Shown: positions 1 through 7,236 of the stretch, piece by piece
How positions within the stretch are numbered: the stretch's first letter is position 1
Layout: the number at the start of each line of letters is the position of its first letter
Assembly (NCBI GenBank): GCA_025056745.1
Contig: JANWVQ010000059.1
Span: forward strand, 1-39,709
From: Ignavibacterium sp.
GTDB lineage: Bacteria; Bacteroidota; Ignavibacteria; Ignavibacteriales; Ignavibacteriaceae
Length of the DNA stretch: 39,709 nucleotides
Reading direction: 5' to 3'
Position numbers and translations under genes: made by a program
The notes under the pieces: model-generated
Told to the model about the DNA's origin: nothing
Database searches by the model: none
Seen by the model: only the letters and a program-made list of their open reading frames with translations

Positions 1-121
1 AAATTTCTTCATATCGTTCGTTTTATAATTGCCACCAACAAAATTTTTTTATACAATAATACAAATAAAAATATTTTTGTATATATTAGTTGCGTAAAAA
101 CTATTAAAAAAATAAGACATT

Positions 122-979
122 ATGCAATATGGCGTCAATACGAAATTTGTGGAAGATTTCCTGCAGTTATTAAAGATTAAACGATATTCCTATAAAACTA
201 TTAAAACCTACAAAAATGCTCTTCTTTGCTTTATTAACTTTTATGATAATAAAGATATATCTTCTTTATCAGCCAAGGAAATTGAATCTTTTATAAATTA
301 TAAAGTTACTAATGAAAATATTTCTGTTTCTTACCAAAAAACTCTTGTAGGAGCAATTAAATTTTTATATCACCAGTTGTTAAGAAAAAATATTCAACTT
401 AATTATTTGTATCCAGACAGGAGAGAACATAAACTTCCAAATGTAATGTCTAAAGAAGAAGTCCAGAAACTTATCTCATCAACTATAAATATAAAACATA
501 AAGCTATTTTATGTACGATTTATAGCTGTGGAATGCGACTGAGTGAATGTCTAAATCTTAAAATTAAAGATGTTCAGTCAGATAAAATGATTATTAAAAT
601 TGAGCAGTCAAAAGGTAAAAAAGATCGCTATGTGCCTTTATCAAATTCGCTTCTTCTACTTTTAAGAGAATATTATAAAATTTATCATCCCAAAGTTTAT
701 TTGTTTGAAGGAGATAAAGGAAATCAATATTCTGCCAGAAGTGTCCAGAATATCTTTAAAAATGGATTAAAAAAGGCAGGAATTAATAAAAATTTTTCTG
801 TTCACTCACTTAGACATAGTTTTGCTACTCATCTTTTGGAAAGTGGTACAGATATAAGAATAATTCAGGAATTGTTAGGACATCAGAATATAAGAACTAC
901 CCAAATCTACACTCATATTTCTTCAATAAGTATTCAGAAAGTAAAAAATCCTTTAGATGACTTAATGATTACTTTGTAA
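122..979 (+). CDS. Tyrosine recombinase/integrase (XerC/XerD-like)
   Basis: A 285-residue site-specific recombinase that would cut and rejoin DNA through a covalent phosphotyrosine. The N-terminal part (about residues 6-90) has the helical SAM-like DNA-binding fold of phage integrases. The catalytic part (about 105-275) shows the complete set of active-site residues: R139 (CGMRLSE), K164 (SKGKKD), H228 and R231 (HSLRH), H254 (LLGHQN) and the nucleophile Y263 (TQIYTH). Length matches the simple Xer/integrase class. It lacks the extra insert between the two catalytic boxes that marks integron integrases. The ATG lies in a very A/T-rich stretch without a clear ribosome binding site. It converges on the AGCS transporter gene 45 bases away. 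No phage genes or obvious attachment site are in view, so it may be a stray mobile-element recombinase or belong to something beyond the left edge. Family certain; true role unknown. Confidence 0.9.
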   Translation: MQYGVNTKFVEDFLQLLKIKRYSYKTIKTYKNALLCFINFYDNKDISSLSAKEIESFINYKVTNENISVSYQKTLVGAIKFLYHQLLRKNIQLNYLYPDRREHKLPNVMSKEEVQKLISSTINIKHKAILCTIYSCGMRLSECLNLKIKDVQSDKMIIKIEQSKGKKDRYVPLSNSLLLLLREYYKIYHPKVYLFEGDKGNQYSARSVQNIFKNGLKKAGINKNFSVHSLRHSFATHLLESGTDIRIIQELLGHQNIRTTQIYTHISSISIQKVKNPLDDLMITL

Positions 980-1024
980 ATTCATAAAATTAAATTTCAT
1001 AAATTTTTACTTGAATAAAACTCA

Positions 1025-2626
1025 TCATCTATTATGCTCCTTCGTTTCAACGTGTTTAATTGAGAAATATTCCTTCGTTAGTTTTTTCAAAGTGCCTGAT
1101 AATAAAATTATCCCTATCAGATTAGGGAAGGTCATAAAACCTAATGCTGCATCACCAAATGCCCAGATTGCTTCGAGTTCTGCAATTGCCCCGATAAAAA
1201 CAAAAACAATATAAACCCATTTATAAGGTAAGGTAGCTCTCTTGCCAAACAAATAATTACTTGCTCTCTCTCCGTAATATGACCAACTAATCGCAGTAGA
1301 TATAGCGAATAACAAAACACATAAAGTTACTATTTTATCTCCATAAGCAAATAACCAACTAAGTCCTTTTTTGAATGCATAAGCTGTTAAAACGCTGCTA
1401 TTCATTAATTGTCCTGTGAAATTAGGATCAATTCTTTCAACGTAAAATTTCGTATGAAACCAAGCATCTGTTGAGATAATTACTAATCCAGTTATTGTAC
1501 AAATAGTTATTGTATCAATGAATGGTTCAAGCAATGCTACTGTTCCTTCACGAACAGCATATTTGGTTTTTGCTGTTGAGTGAGCTATTGGAGCACTACC
1601 TTGTCCAGCTTCATTTGAATAAAGTCCTCGTTTAATTCCCCATAACATAGTGTTTAATATTAAAAGAAAAGTCCCAGCTCCAACACCAGCAATTTCAGCA
1701 GGTGGATTAAATGCCATTTCGAATATCAAAAAGAAACTATCAATTAAGTGTGGTAGATTTGAAAATAATATCAACACACCAGCAACAACATAAATGATTG
1801 CCATAAATGGTGATAGAAATCCTGTAACATTTCCAATTCGTTTAATACCACCAATGATGACTAAACCAACAATTAAAGAAAGAAAAATTCCATTAATTAC
1901 CTGTTGAATTGAGACAGAGAAATTTTCAAAGACCTGATGTTTTTGAGTTAAAAAATGATTATATCCAACTAATTGAGTTACTTCTGAGTAAATCTGATCT
2001 GATACTGTAAAAGTTTGAATAGCATTTCCAGTTGCAAAGGAACATATTATGGCAAAACAAGCAAAAGTCACTGCAAGCCATTTCCAATTTTTACCCAATC
2101 CTTTTTCAATTGTGTACATTGGCCCGCCAGCTGTATTACCAAATTCATCAAATTCTCTGAAATGATGAGCTAAAGTTACTTCAGAATATTTGAGAGCAGT
2201 TCCAAAAAAAGCAGTAACCCACATCCAGAATAAAGCACCAGGTCCGCCGTAATAAAGTGCTGTTGCGACTCCTGCTATGTTTCCAATACCTACTGTTGCT
2301 GATAAAGCTGTGGATAAAGCTTTGAAATGGTTCAAATCACCTTTATCATCTGGGTCATCAAAATCACCTTTTGTTGCTTTAATACCGTGAAGAAAATATC
2401 TTAATTGAGGAAAGCCTAATTTTATTGTAACGAATATTCCTGTTCCTACTAATGCAATAACCATCAATGGAATTGAACCGATTGGATATTCCTTAGTAGG
2501 GAAATTTTTAATTATTTCAAAGTTGCCGGGGAATGACCAAACTGCTTCGAAAATATCCACTCCACCGATTATTAAGATAGTTATAATTATTCCGAAGGAA
2601 ATTAATCCAGCTTTTGTTCTATTCAT
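1025..2626 (-). CDS. AGCS-family sodium/proton:alanine or glycine symporter
   Basis: An inner-membrane transporter of 533 residues that would import alanine, glycine or a related amino acid together with Na+ or H+. The AGCS signatures are all present: GTGIFVTIKLGFPQLRYF (61-78), ALSATVGIGNIAGVATAL (106-123), TAGGPMYTIEKGLG (165-178) and the highly conserved NEAGQGSAPIAHS (338-350) followed by EPFIDTITICTITGLVI. Many hydrophobic helices span the chain. It is somewhat longer than usual for the family, partly through an insert near 217-245 (GYNHFLTQKHQVFENF) between helices. It starts 36 bases after the stop of the NSS transporter gene on the same strand, with only a weak AAAGAG ribosome site, so co-transcription with the NSS gene is likely. 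The exact substrate cannot be read from the sequence. Confidence 0.93.
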   Translation of the reverse strand: MNRTKAGLISFGIIITILIIGGVDIFEAVWSFPGNFEIIKNFPTKEYPIGSIPLMVIALVGTGIFVTIKLGFPQLRYFLHGIKATKGDFDDPDDKGDLNHFKALSTALSATVGIGNIAGVATALYYGGPGALFWMWVTAFFGTALKYSEVTLAHHFREFDEFGNTAGGPMYTIEKGLGKNWKWLAVTFACFAIICSFATGNAIQTFTVSDQIYSEVTQLVGYNHFLTQKHQVFENFSVSIQQVINGIFLSLIVGLVIIGGIKRIGNVTGFLSPFMAIIYVVAGVLILFSNLPHLIDSFFLIFEMAFNPPAEIAGVGAGTFLLILNTMLWGIKRGLYSNEAGQGSAPIAHSTAKTKYAVREGTVALLEPFIDTITICTITGLVIISTDAWFHTKFYVERIDPNFTGQLMNSSVLTAYAFKKGLSWLFAYGDKIVTLCVLLFAISTAISWSYYGERASNYLFGKRATLPYKWVYIVFVFIGAIAELEAIWAFGDAALGFMTFPNLIGIILLSGTLKKLTKEYFSIKHVETKEHNR

Positions 2627-2662
2627 TTTAACTCTTTTTTTATGGATATATGATTTGTTATT

Positions 2663-4030
2663 CTAAAAAACTCCAATAGACTGAAGTAGTACAAATAATA
2701 TTAAAATTGGCGAAACATATTTAATCAAAACAACCCAGAGCGAGACAATCCAACTATAATTGGTAAATAATTTATCAGAACCTTGTTTGAGTTCTTGTAA
2801 AACTTTGTCAATACCCCAAACGTTTCCAACAAAAATTGCTATCAACAAACCACCTAAAGGAAGCATTATATTTGATGAAAGATAATTAGCAACATCAAAA
2901 AAATTCATTCCGAAGATTTTATAATTTTCAATTATGTTAAATGATAAAACGCTTGGAATTCCGACTAAAAAAGCTAATGATCCAAAAACCAATACTGCTT
3001 TATGTCTGCTCCAGTTTTTTTCATCAACGAAATAAGCTGTTACAACTTCCAGAAGAGAGATTGCCGAAGTTAAAGCTGCAATTGTTAGCAAAATAAAAAA
3101 GATGATTCCAACAAAATATCCACCTGGCATTTTTGTGAAAACAATTGGAAGAGTATGAAAAATCAATCCAGGTCCTTGAGCCGCATTCTGACCAGTTGCG
3201 AATACTGCAGTAAAAATTGCAACTCCAGCAATAACAGCAACCAAAGTGTCTAAAACAACAATTTCTAAAGATGATTTTGGAACATTATCATTTCTTGACA
3301 TATAACTACCGTAAGTCAGCATTGCACCCATTCCCAAACTCAATGAAAAGAAAGCTTGTCCTAAAGCTTCTAAGAAAGTTTTTGGAGTTACTTTGCTCCA
3401 ATCAGGATGGAAAATAAATGCTAAACCTTCATCACTACCTTCCAAAGTAATGCCTCTTATCATAACTATTATTAGCAAGATAAATAATAAAGGCATCATA
3501 ATTTTAGAACCTTTTTCAATACCTTTTTGAACTCCAGCATAAACGAAAAACATAGTCATCAAAATAAATATTGCCAACATTCCAATACCCCAAGTAACGT
3601 TCTTAGTCAAATGATTAAAGTGTTCAGCAGCAGATTGAGCGGAATTGAAATTATAGAAAACACCAGTTGCCGATTCATATACATAACCAACAGACCAACC
3701 AGCAACCACAGAATAAAAAGATAAAATTATAAATCCTGCAAAGACTCCCATCGCCCCCACCCAAGGCCAAAATTTAGAGTCTGATAATTTTTTGAATGCT
3801 CCAACAGGATTTTTTTGTGCAGTTCTTCCAAGAATAATTTCAGCGATAATGACAGGTAATCCAATTAAGATTACGCAAAAAATATAAATAATGAAAAAAG
3901 CAGCCCCACCATTCTGACCGGCTACATAAGGGAATTTCCAAATATTACCAAGACCAATTGCTGAGCCCGCTGCAGCTAACACGAAACCAATTTTGCTACC
4001 CCATTTTTCTCTTTGTAGATTTTCGCTCAT
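2663..4030 (-). CDS. NSS-family sodium-dependent amino-acid transporter
   Basis: A 455-residue member of the neurotransmitter:sodium symporter family (LeuT/MhsT-like), which imports hydrophobic or aromatic amino acids with Na+. The first helix carries the signature GSAIGLGNIWKFPY (22-35), whose unwound centre holds sodium and substrate in LeuT, followed by NGGAAFFIIY (40-49). About eleven or twelve hydrophobic helices are visible; bacterial members with eleven helices are known. The start is well supported by a strong AGGAGG ribosome site seven bases before the ATG on the minus strand. The gene sits 42 bases after the GAF histidine kinase and 36 bases before the AGCS transporter, all leftward, so the three probably form one transcript. 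Family assignment is firm; substrate is not known. Confidence 0.94.
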   Translation of the reverse strand: MSENLQREKWGSKIGFVLAAAGSAIGLGNIWKFPYVAGQNGGAAFFIIYIFCVILIGLPVIIAEIILGRTAQKNPVGAFKKLSDSKFWPWVGAMGVFAGFIILSFYSVVAGWSVGYVYESATGVFYNFNSAQSAAEHFNHLTKNVTWGIGMLAIFILMTMFFVYAGVQKGIEKGSKIMMPLLFILLIIVMIRGITLEGSDEGLAFIFHPDWSKVTPKTFLEALGQAFFSLSLGMGAMLTYGSYMSRNDNVPKSSLEIVVLDTLVAVIAGVAIFTAVFATGQNAAQGPGLIFHTLPIVFTKMPGGYFVGIIFFILLTIAALTSAISLLEVVTAYFVDEKNWSRHKAVLVFGSLAFLVGIPSVLSFNIIENYKIFGMNFFDVANYLSSNIMLPLGGLLIAIFVGNVWGIDKVLQELKQGSDKLFTNYSWIVSLWVVLIKYVSPILILFVLLQSIGVF

Positions 4031-4072
4031 TTAGCCTCCTAAAATTTTTAGAGGAAAAATAGAAAACATTAT

Positions 4073-5296
4073 TTATAAAAACTTTGGTAATTTAATAAAA
4101 AATGTAGTGCCTTTACCAACTTCACTTTCAAAATAAATTTCACCATTATGATTTTGTATAATTTTTTTACAGATATCTAAGCCGAGACCTGTGCCAGATG
4201 ATTTTGTGGTAAAAAAAGGTTGCCAGATTTTATCTCTAATTTCCTCTGGAATTCCACATCCTTCATCCTTTACAGAAATTATCCAATTATTTTCATCCTC
4301 TTGAAGTGATAATTGAATTGTGCTTTTGGGCTCTGAAGCGTGGGCTGCATTTCTAATTAGATTTATCAAAACTTGCTGAATTTTATCTTGATTTACGAGT
4401 GCAAAAGCGTATTTATAATCTGGTTCTTTGAATTCTAAGTTTATCTTATTTAAATCTTTATCGAAACGTTCTAATTTAATTGTTTTATCAATCAATGAAA
4501 TTAAATCAATTTTAGATTTTTCATATTCTTTTGATTTGGAGAAATCACGTATCTCATCTAACAAACTCAAAATTCTATTTCTTGCCTCGAGAATATATTC
4601 AGTGTATTTAAGAATTTTCTTATCATCGGGATAAAGTTTTCTTATAAAATCAACAGCCATTATTACTACTAATTGATTTTTTATTTCGTGAGAGATTCCA
4701 GAAGCAAGTTGGCCTATTGTAGCAAATTTTTCCTGATTGATTATTGTTTCCTGCGCTTGTTGTAATTCTAAAAAAGCTTTCTGAAGTAGTTCATACTGCC
4801 TTTTCAGTTCTTCAATTAAATGAGCATTTTCTATAGCAACTGCAGAGATTGATGCAAAAGCCTTGGATAGTTCAATATCCTCATAAGTGAATTTATCGTC
4901 ATTTTTGTTCAATATTTGAAAAACACCAATGATATCTCCTTCAATGTTTCGCATTGGAACGGTTAAAATGTTTCGTGTCTTAAAGCCGGTTATTTGATCA
5001 AATTCTTTATTAAATAAAGGATTATTGTAAGGATCATCAATCACTAATGTTTCACCAGTAGAAGCGACATAACCAGCAATACCTTTTGATATTGGAAAAC
5101 GAATTTCTTTTTTGTTTATTCCAATTCCAGAGTAAGAATAAAGCTCTTGAGATGATTTATCATAGAGAAAAACGGTTGAACGTTCACAATTGAGAAATTC
5201 TGTAGAAGTTGCTACAATTAAGCCTATTAGATTTTCAACATTTTTTTCAGAGCTTAATTTGATTGTGATTTCAATCAGCTTTTTCAACTTTTCCAT
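4073..5296 (-). CDS. GAF-domain sensor histidine kinase (soluble)
   Basis: A 407-residue cytoplasmic histidine kinase with no membrane segment. Domain order: GAF sensor domain (about 20-158, with GVFQILNK and SAVAIENAHLIEEL at its end), coiled-coil linker (160-190, LLQKAFLELQQAQETI), HisKA dimerization/phosphoacceptor region with H203 in ISHEIKNQL, and an intact HATPase domain with N box (INLIRNAAHAS, N316), G1 box (DEGCGIP), F box (WQPFFTTK) and G2 box (GTGLGL). The usual proline of the H box (HEIKNPL) is glutamine here. No receiver domain or response regulator is encoded nearby, so its partner must lie elsewhere. It is the first gene of a leftward set followed by two sodium-coupled amino-acid transporters, which may only be co-transcribed. 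GAF ligand is unknown. Confidence 0.93.
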   Translation of the reverse strand: MEKLKKLIEITIKLSSEKNVENLIGLIVATSTEFLNCERSTVFLYDKSSQELYSYSGIGINKKEIRFPISKGIAGYVASTGETLVIDDPYNNPLFNKEFDQITGFKTRNILTVPMRNIEGDIIGVFQILNKNDDKFTYEDIELSKAFASISAVAIENAHLIEELKRQYELLQKAFLELQQAQETIINQEKFATIGQLASGISHEIKNQLVVIMAVDFIRKLYPDDKKILKYTEYILEARNRILSLLDEIRDFSKSKEYEKSKIDLISLIDKTIKLERFDKDLNKINLEFKEPDYKYAFALVNQDKIQQVLINLIRNAAHASEPKSTIQLSLQEDENNWIISVKDEGCGIPEEIRDKIWQPFFTTKSSGTGLGLDICKKIIQNHNGEIYFESEVGKGTTFFIKLPKFL

Positions 5297-5445
5297 AGAT
5301 TTCTCTTTCTTAAAAATACTATTTGTGATTTATGTTCTTGCAAATCAAAATATTAAATCTATATTTCAACCAGCATTTTGATTATCTTAAGAAAGTGAGA
5401 TTTTTATTTATAAAATCTAATTTCAAATTTATATCAGGAGGCAAT
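5297..5445. promoter_or_regulatory. Divergent promoter region with a 9-bp inverted repeat
   Basis: This 149-base gap separates the leftward histidine kinase from the rightward secreted-protein/FecR/cyclase cluster, so it must hold both promoters. It contains a perfect inverted repeat AATCAAAAT (5343-5351) and ATTTTGATT (5375-5383), 23 bases apart, which could be an operator or chance in such A/T-rich DNA. An AGGAGG ribosome site at 5436-5441 serves the rightward gene. I cannot name promoter boxes with confidence. Confidence 0.4.
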
Positions 5446-6468
5446 ATGAAACTAAAAGTATTTTTAATTTTTCTACTGATTTTTTTCAAAGTTCCAGCTC
5501 AAAGTTCAATCAATATAGTTGTTTTTCCATCGCTGCGTAATATTGATTTTACTTCAATAATCCCATCAAATGAACTTCAAAATAATGTAAGAATTTTTTG
5601 TGTAGAAATCTCTCCTCAAGGGCAACAAGTTTATATCAAAGGATTGTTTGAGTGGCAAAAAGTTGGTTCAAATAGTTTCGTTGAATTGGGAAATTTTGAA
5701 ACAAAAAATTTTACTTCAAGAAATTTTTGTAATGATGAACTCGGTTCACAAGATATTTCAATTAAAAAATTTAGTTCAAACAGAGATTTAATTGATGAGA
5801 ACCTCAGAATTGGTGTCCCCTCTGGTGTTTATAGAATAACGTTAAATCTATTTGACTCAAATTCACAGACATTGCTTGCTCAGGATACAGAGGAGCTGAC
5901 ATTCTTAAATCCTTCTCAAACACTTCAAATAATAAATCCAAAGATTGGATTAACATACGATCCTGGAAATGTCATTATTGACTGGACTCCATTAAATGGT
6001 GCTGATTTTTACTCTGTCAAAGTAAACAGACGTTTGAATCCAAATCAATCTTTAGAAGAAGCATTGAATTTAGGTACACCATTAGTAAATGATAGAAATG
6101 TTGGAGCAGTGACAAGCGTTAATCTAAGAAATATTTTAGAGAGAGAGTTGGAACCTGGGACTGAAGTTGTTGTTCAAGTTACTGCTCATATTTCGGGACC
6201 TTTTGGAGGAAATAGAATTTTTAGTCCAATTATTAATTTTTATATACAAGGTCAAAATGTCCCCTCAACAAACGCTTCTTATTTTAGATTAATGAATTCT
6301 CTTCGAAGATTGCAAAATTCTCAATTACTAACTTTATTGGAGAATAATCAGATTAATATCTCAGAAATTAGGATAAGAAAAGATGATGGTTCTTTTATGA
6401 GTCTTGAAGAACTTGTTGACTTTTTGGAATCAAATTCTGAAAACATTTTAAGAATAGAAACAGAATAG
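5446..6468 (+). CDS. Secreted protein with Ig/FN3-like domains, unknown function
   Basis: A 340-residue exported protein I cannot assign to a named family. The ATG at 5446 is chosen over an upstream in-frame ATG because it has an AGGAGG ribosome site five bases before it and begins a clean signal peptide (MKLKVFLIFLLIFFKVPAQS). The mature part has a beta-rich first half (about 20-160) and a second Ig/FN3-like region around 165-275, with an IIDWTPLNGADFYSVKV stretch resembling the core strand of FN3/Ig folds in surface proteins. The last 50 residues are polar and helical (LRRLQNSQLLTLLENNQ). It is the first gene of a rightward cluster: a FecR protein starts 11 bases downstream, then an outer-membrane barrel and a CHASE2 cyclase. 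Its place suggests a periplasmic or surface partner of that signalling unit; this is inference. Confidence 0.75.
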   Translation: MKLKVFLIFLLIFFKVPAQSSINIVVFPSLRNIDFTSIIPSNELQNNVRIFCVEISPQGQQVYIKGLFEWQKVGSNSFVELGNFETKNFTSRNFCNDELGSQDISIKKFSSNRDLIDENLRIGVPSGVYRITLNLFDSNSQTLLAQDTEELTFLNPSQTLQIINPKIGLTYDPGNVIIDWTPLNGADFYSVKVNRRLNPNQSLEEALNLGTPLVNDRNVGAVTSVNLRNILERELEPGTEVVVQVTAHISGPFGGNRIFSPIINFYIQGQNVPSTNASYFRLMNSLRRLQNSQLLTLLENNQINISEIRIRKDDGSFMSLEELVDFLESNSENILRIETE

Positions 6469-6479
6469 GAGGTTGAATT

Positions 6480-7175
6480 ATGAAAAGTGTAATTAAAATA
6501 TTCATAGGAATAATCTCAGTTTTTATTCTTATTGCTGCAAGCAATCCTGTTAATACATCAAAGCAATATAATGCTGTAATTGTTACGAAAGTCATTCAAG
6601 ATGTCAAACATAAATCTGGCAATGATGATTGGACTCAAACAAAACCTCTTACTCAGCTAAAAACAAATGATTTATTAAAAACTGGAATTAAATCTGTGGC
6701 TGTATTAAAATTTGTAGATGGTAGCATCTTAAGAGTAAGAGAAAAATCAACCATAGTTATCTATGCTGATAAAAAAGAAAAAGGTCTTATTAAAAATACC
6801 AGATTGGAAAATGGCAAACTAATTTTCGATGTGAATAAGCAATCTGAAGATGATAAATTTATAATAACAACACCAACGGCTGTTGCGACAGTCCGAGGTA
6901 CAGCAGGTTTAGTTGAAACTCTTGAAGATGGTTCTACGTTAGTTTTTGTCGAGCGCGGAGTTGTTGAAGTTGAGTCCACAGGGCAATTGAAAGAAACAAA
7001 GGTTTTGGAAGCCGGAAAAGTTTCAATAGTTCAACCAGATGGAACAATTCAACTTTCTGATGCAAATGAAGAGCAGAGAAAAAATTTCTCGAATTCAAAT
7101 AAGACAAACGAAAAATCAATTCTAATTCAGACAAACAGAGGGAACTTCAGAATTTATTATTTAGATGAAGAGTAA
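6480..7175 (+). CDS. FecR-domain periplasmic protein
   Basis: A 231-residue exported or membrane-anchored protein with a FecR-type domain. The N-terminus is a hydrophobic signal segment (about 4-20). Residues 50-170 show the FecR pattern: KTNDLLKTGIKSVAVLKF, VDGSILRVREKSTI, a turn, then TTPTAVATVRGTAGLVE and LVFVERGVVEVES. In iron-uptake systems FecR relays a signal from an outer-membrane receptor to an anti-sigma function, but in this stand-alone form, without a sigma factor and without the cytoplasmic anti-sigma part, it is a periplasmic beta-solenoid-like module of uncertain role. A good AGGAGG ribosome site precedes the ATG. It lies between a secreted Ig-like protein and an outer-membrane barrel protein, with a CHASE2 cyclase two genes on. 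FecR genes beside CHASE2 cyclase genes are a recurring arrangement, which supports a shared sensing role. Confidence 0.88.
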   Translation: MKSVIKIFIGIISVFILIAASNPVNTSKQYNAVIVTKVIQDVKHKSGNDDWTQTKPLTQLKTNDLLKTGIKSVAVLKFVDGSILRVREKSTIVIYADKKEKGLIKNTRLENGKLIFDVNKQSEDDKFIITTPTAVATVRGTAGLVETLEDGSTLVFVERGVVEVESTGQLKETKVLEAGKVSIVQPDGTIQLSDANEEQRKNFSNSNKTNEKSILIQTNRGNFRIYYLDEE

Positions 7176-7183
7176 TTTTTAAT

Positions 7184-7236
7184 TTAGAGTTGAATTCCAT
7201 TAAATTTGAGTTGTAAAATTTGGAATTCAACTCTAA
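7184..7236 (+). promoter_or_regulatory. 16-bp perfect hairpin ending on the next start codon
   Basis: TTAGAGTTGAATTCCA (7184-7199) and TGGAATTCAACTCTAA (7221-7236) are exact reverse complements, leaving a 21-base loop. The right arm ends on the A of the ATG at 7236 of the barrel-protein gene and covers the place where its ribosome site would be. No U-run follows, so a simple terminator is unlikely. The structure would hide the start of translation in the mRNA and may tune the ratio of FecR protein to barrel protein. Confidence 0.7.

Noticed and set aside
60-100. Imperfect A/T inverted repeat before the recombinase (ATACAAAT...TTTTTGTAT)
   Set aside because: Short, imperfect and nearly pure A/T, so chance is likely in this genome; not enough to call an attachment site.
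122-979. Integron integrase with attC array
   Set aside because: The protein lacks the extra segment between the catalytic boxes that integron integrases have, and no attC-like repeats follow.
1011-1214. Short rightward open frame over the AGCS gene end, and similar antisense frames elsewhere
   Set aside because: They lie wholly within well-supported genes on the other strand or frame, and show no family motifs or ribosome sites.
7206-7235. TTG start 30 bases upstream for the barrel-protein gene
   Set aside because: It lies in the hairpin loop, has no ribosome site and would put polar residues in front of a clean signal peptide.
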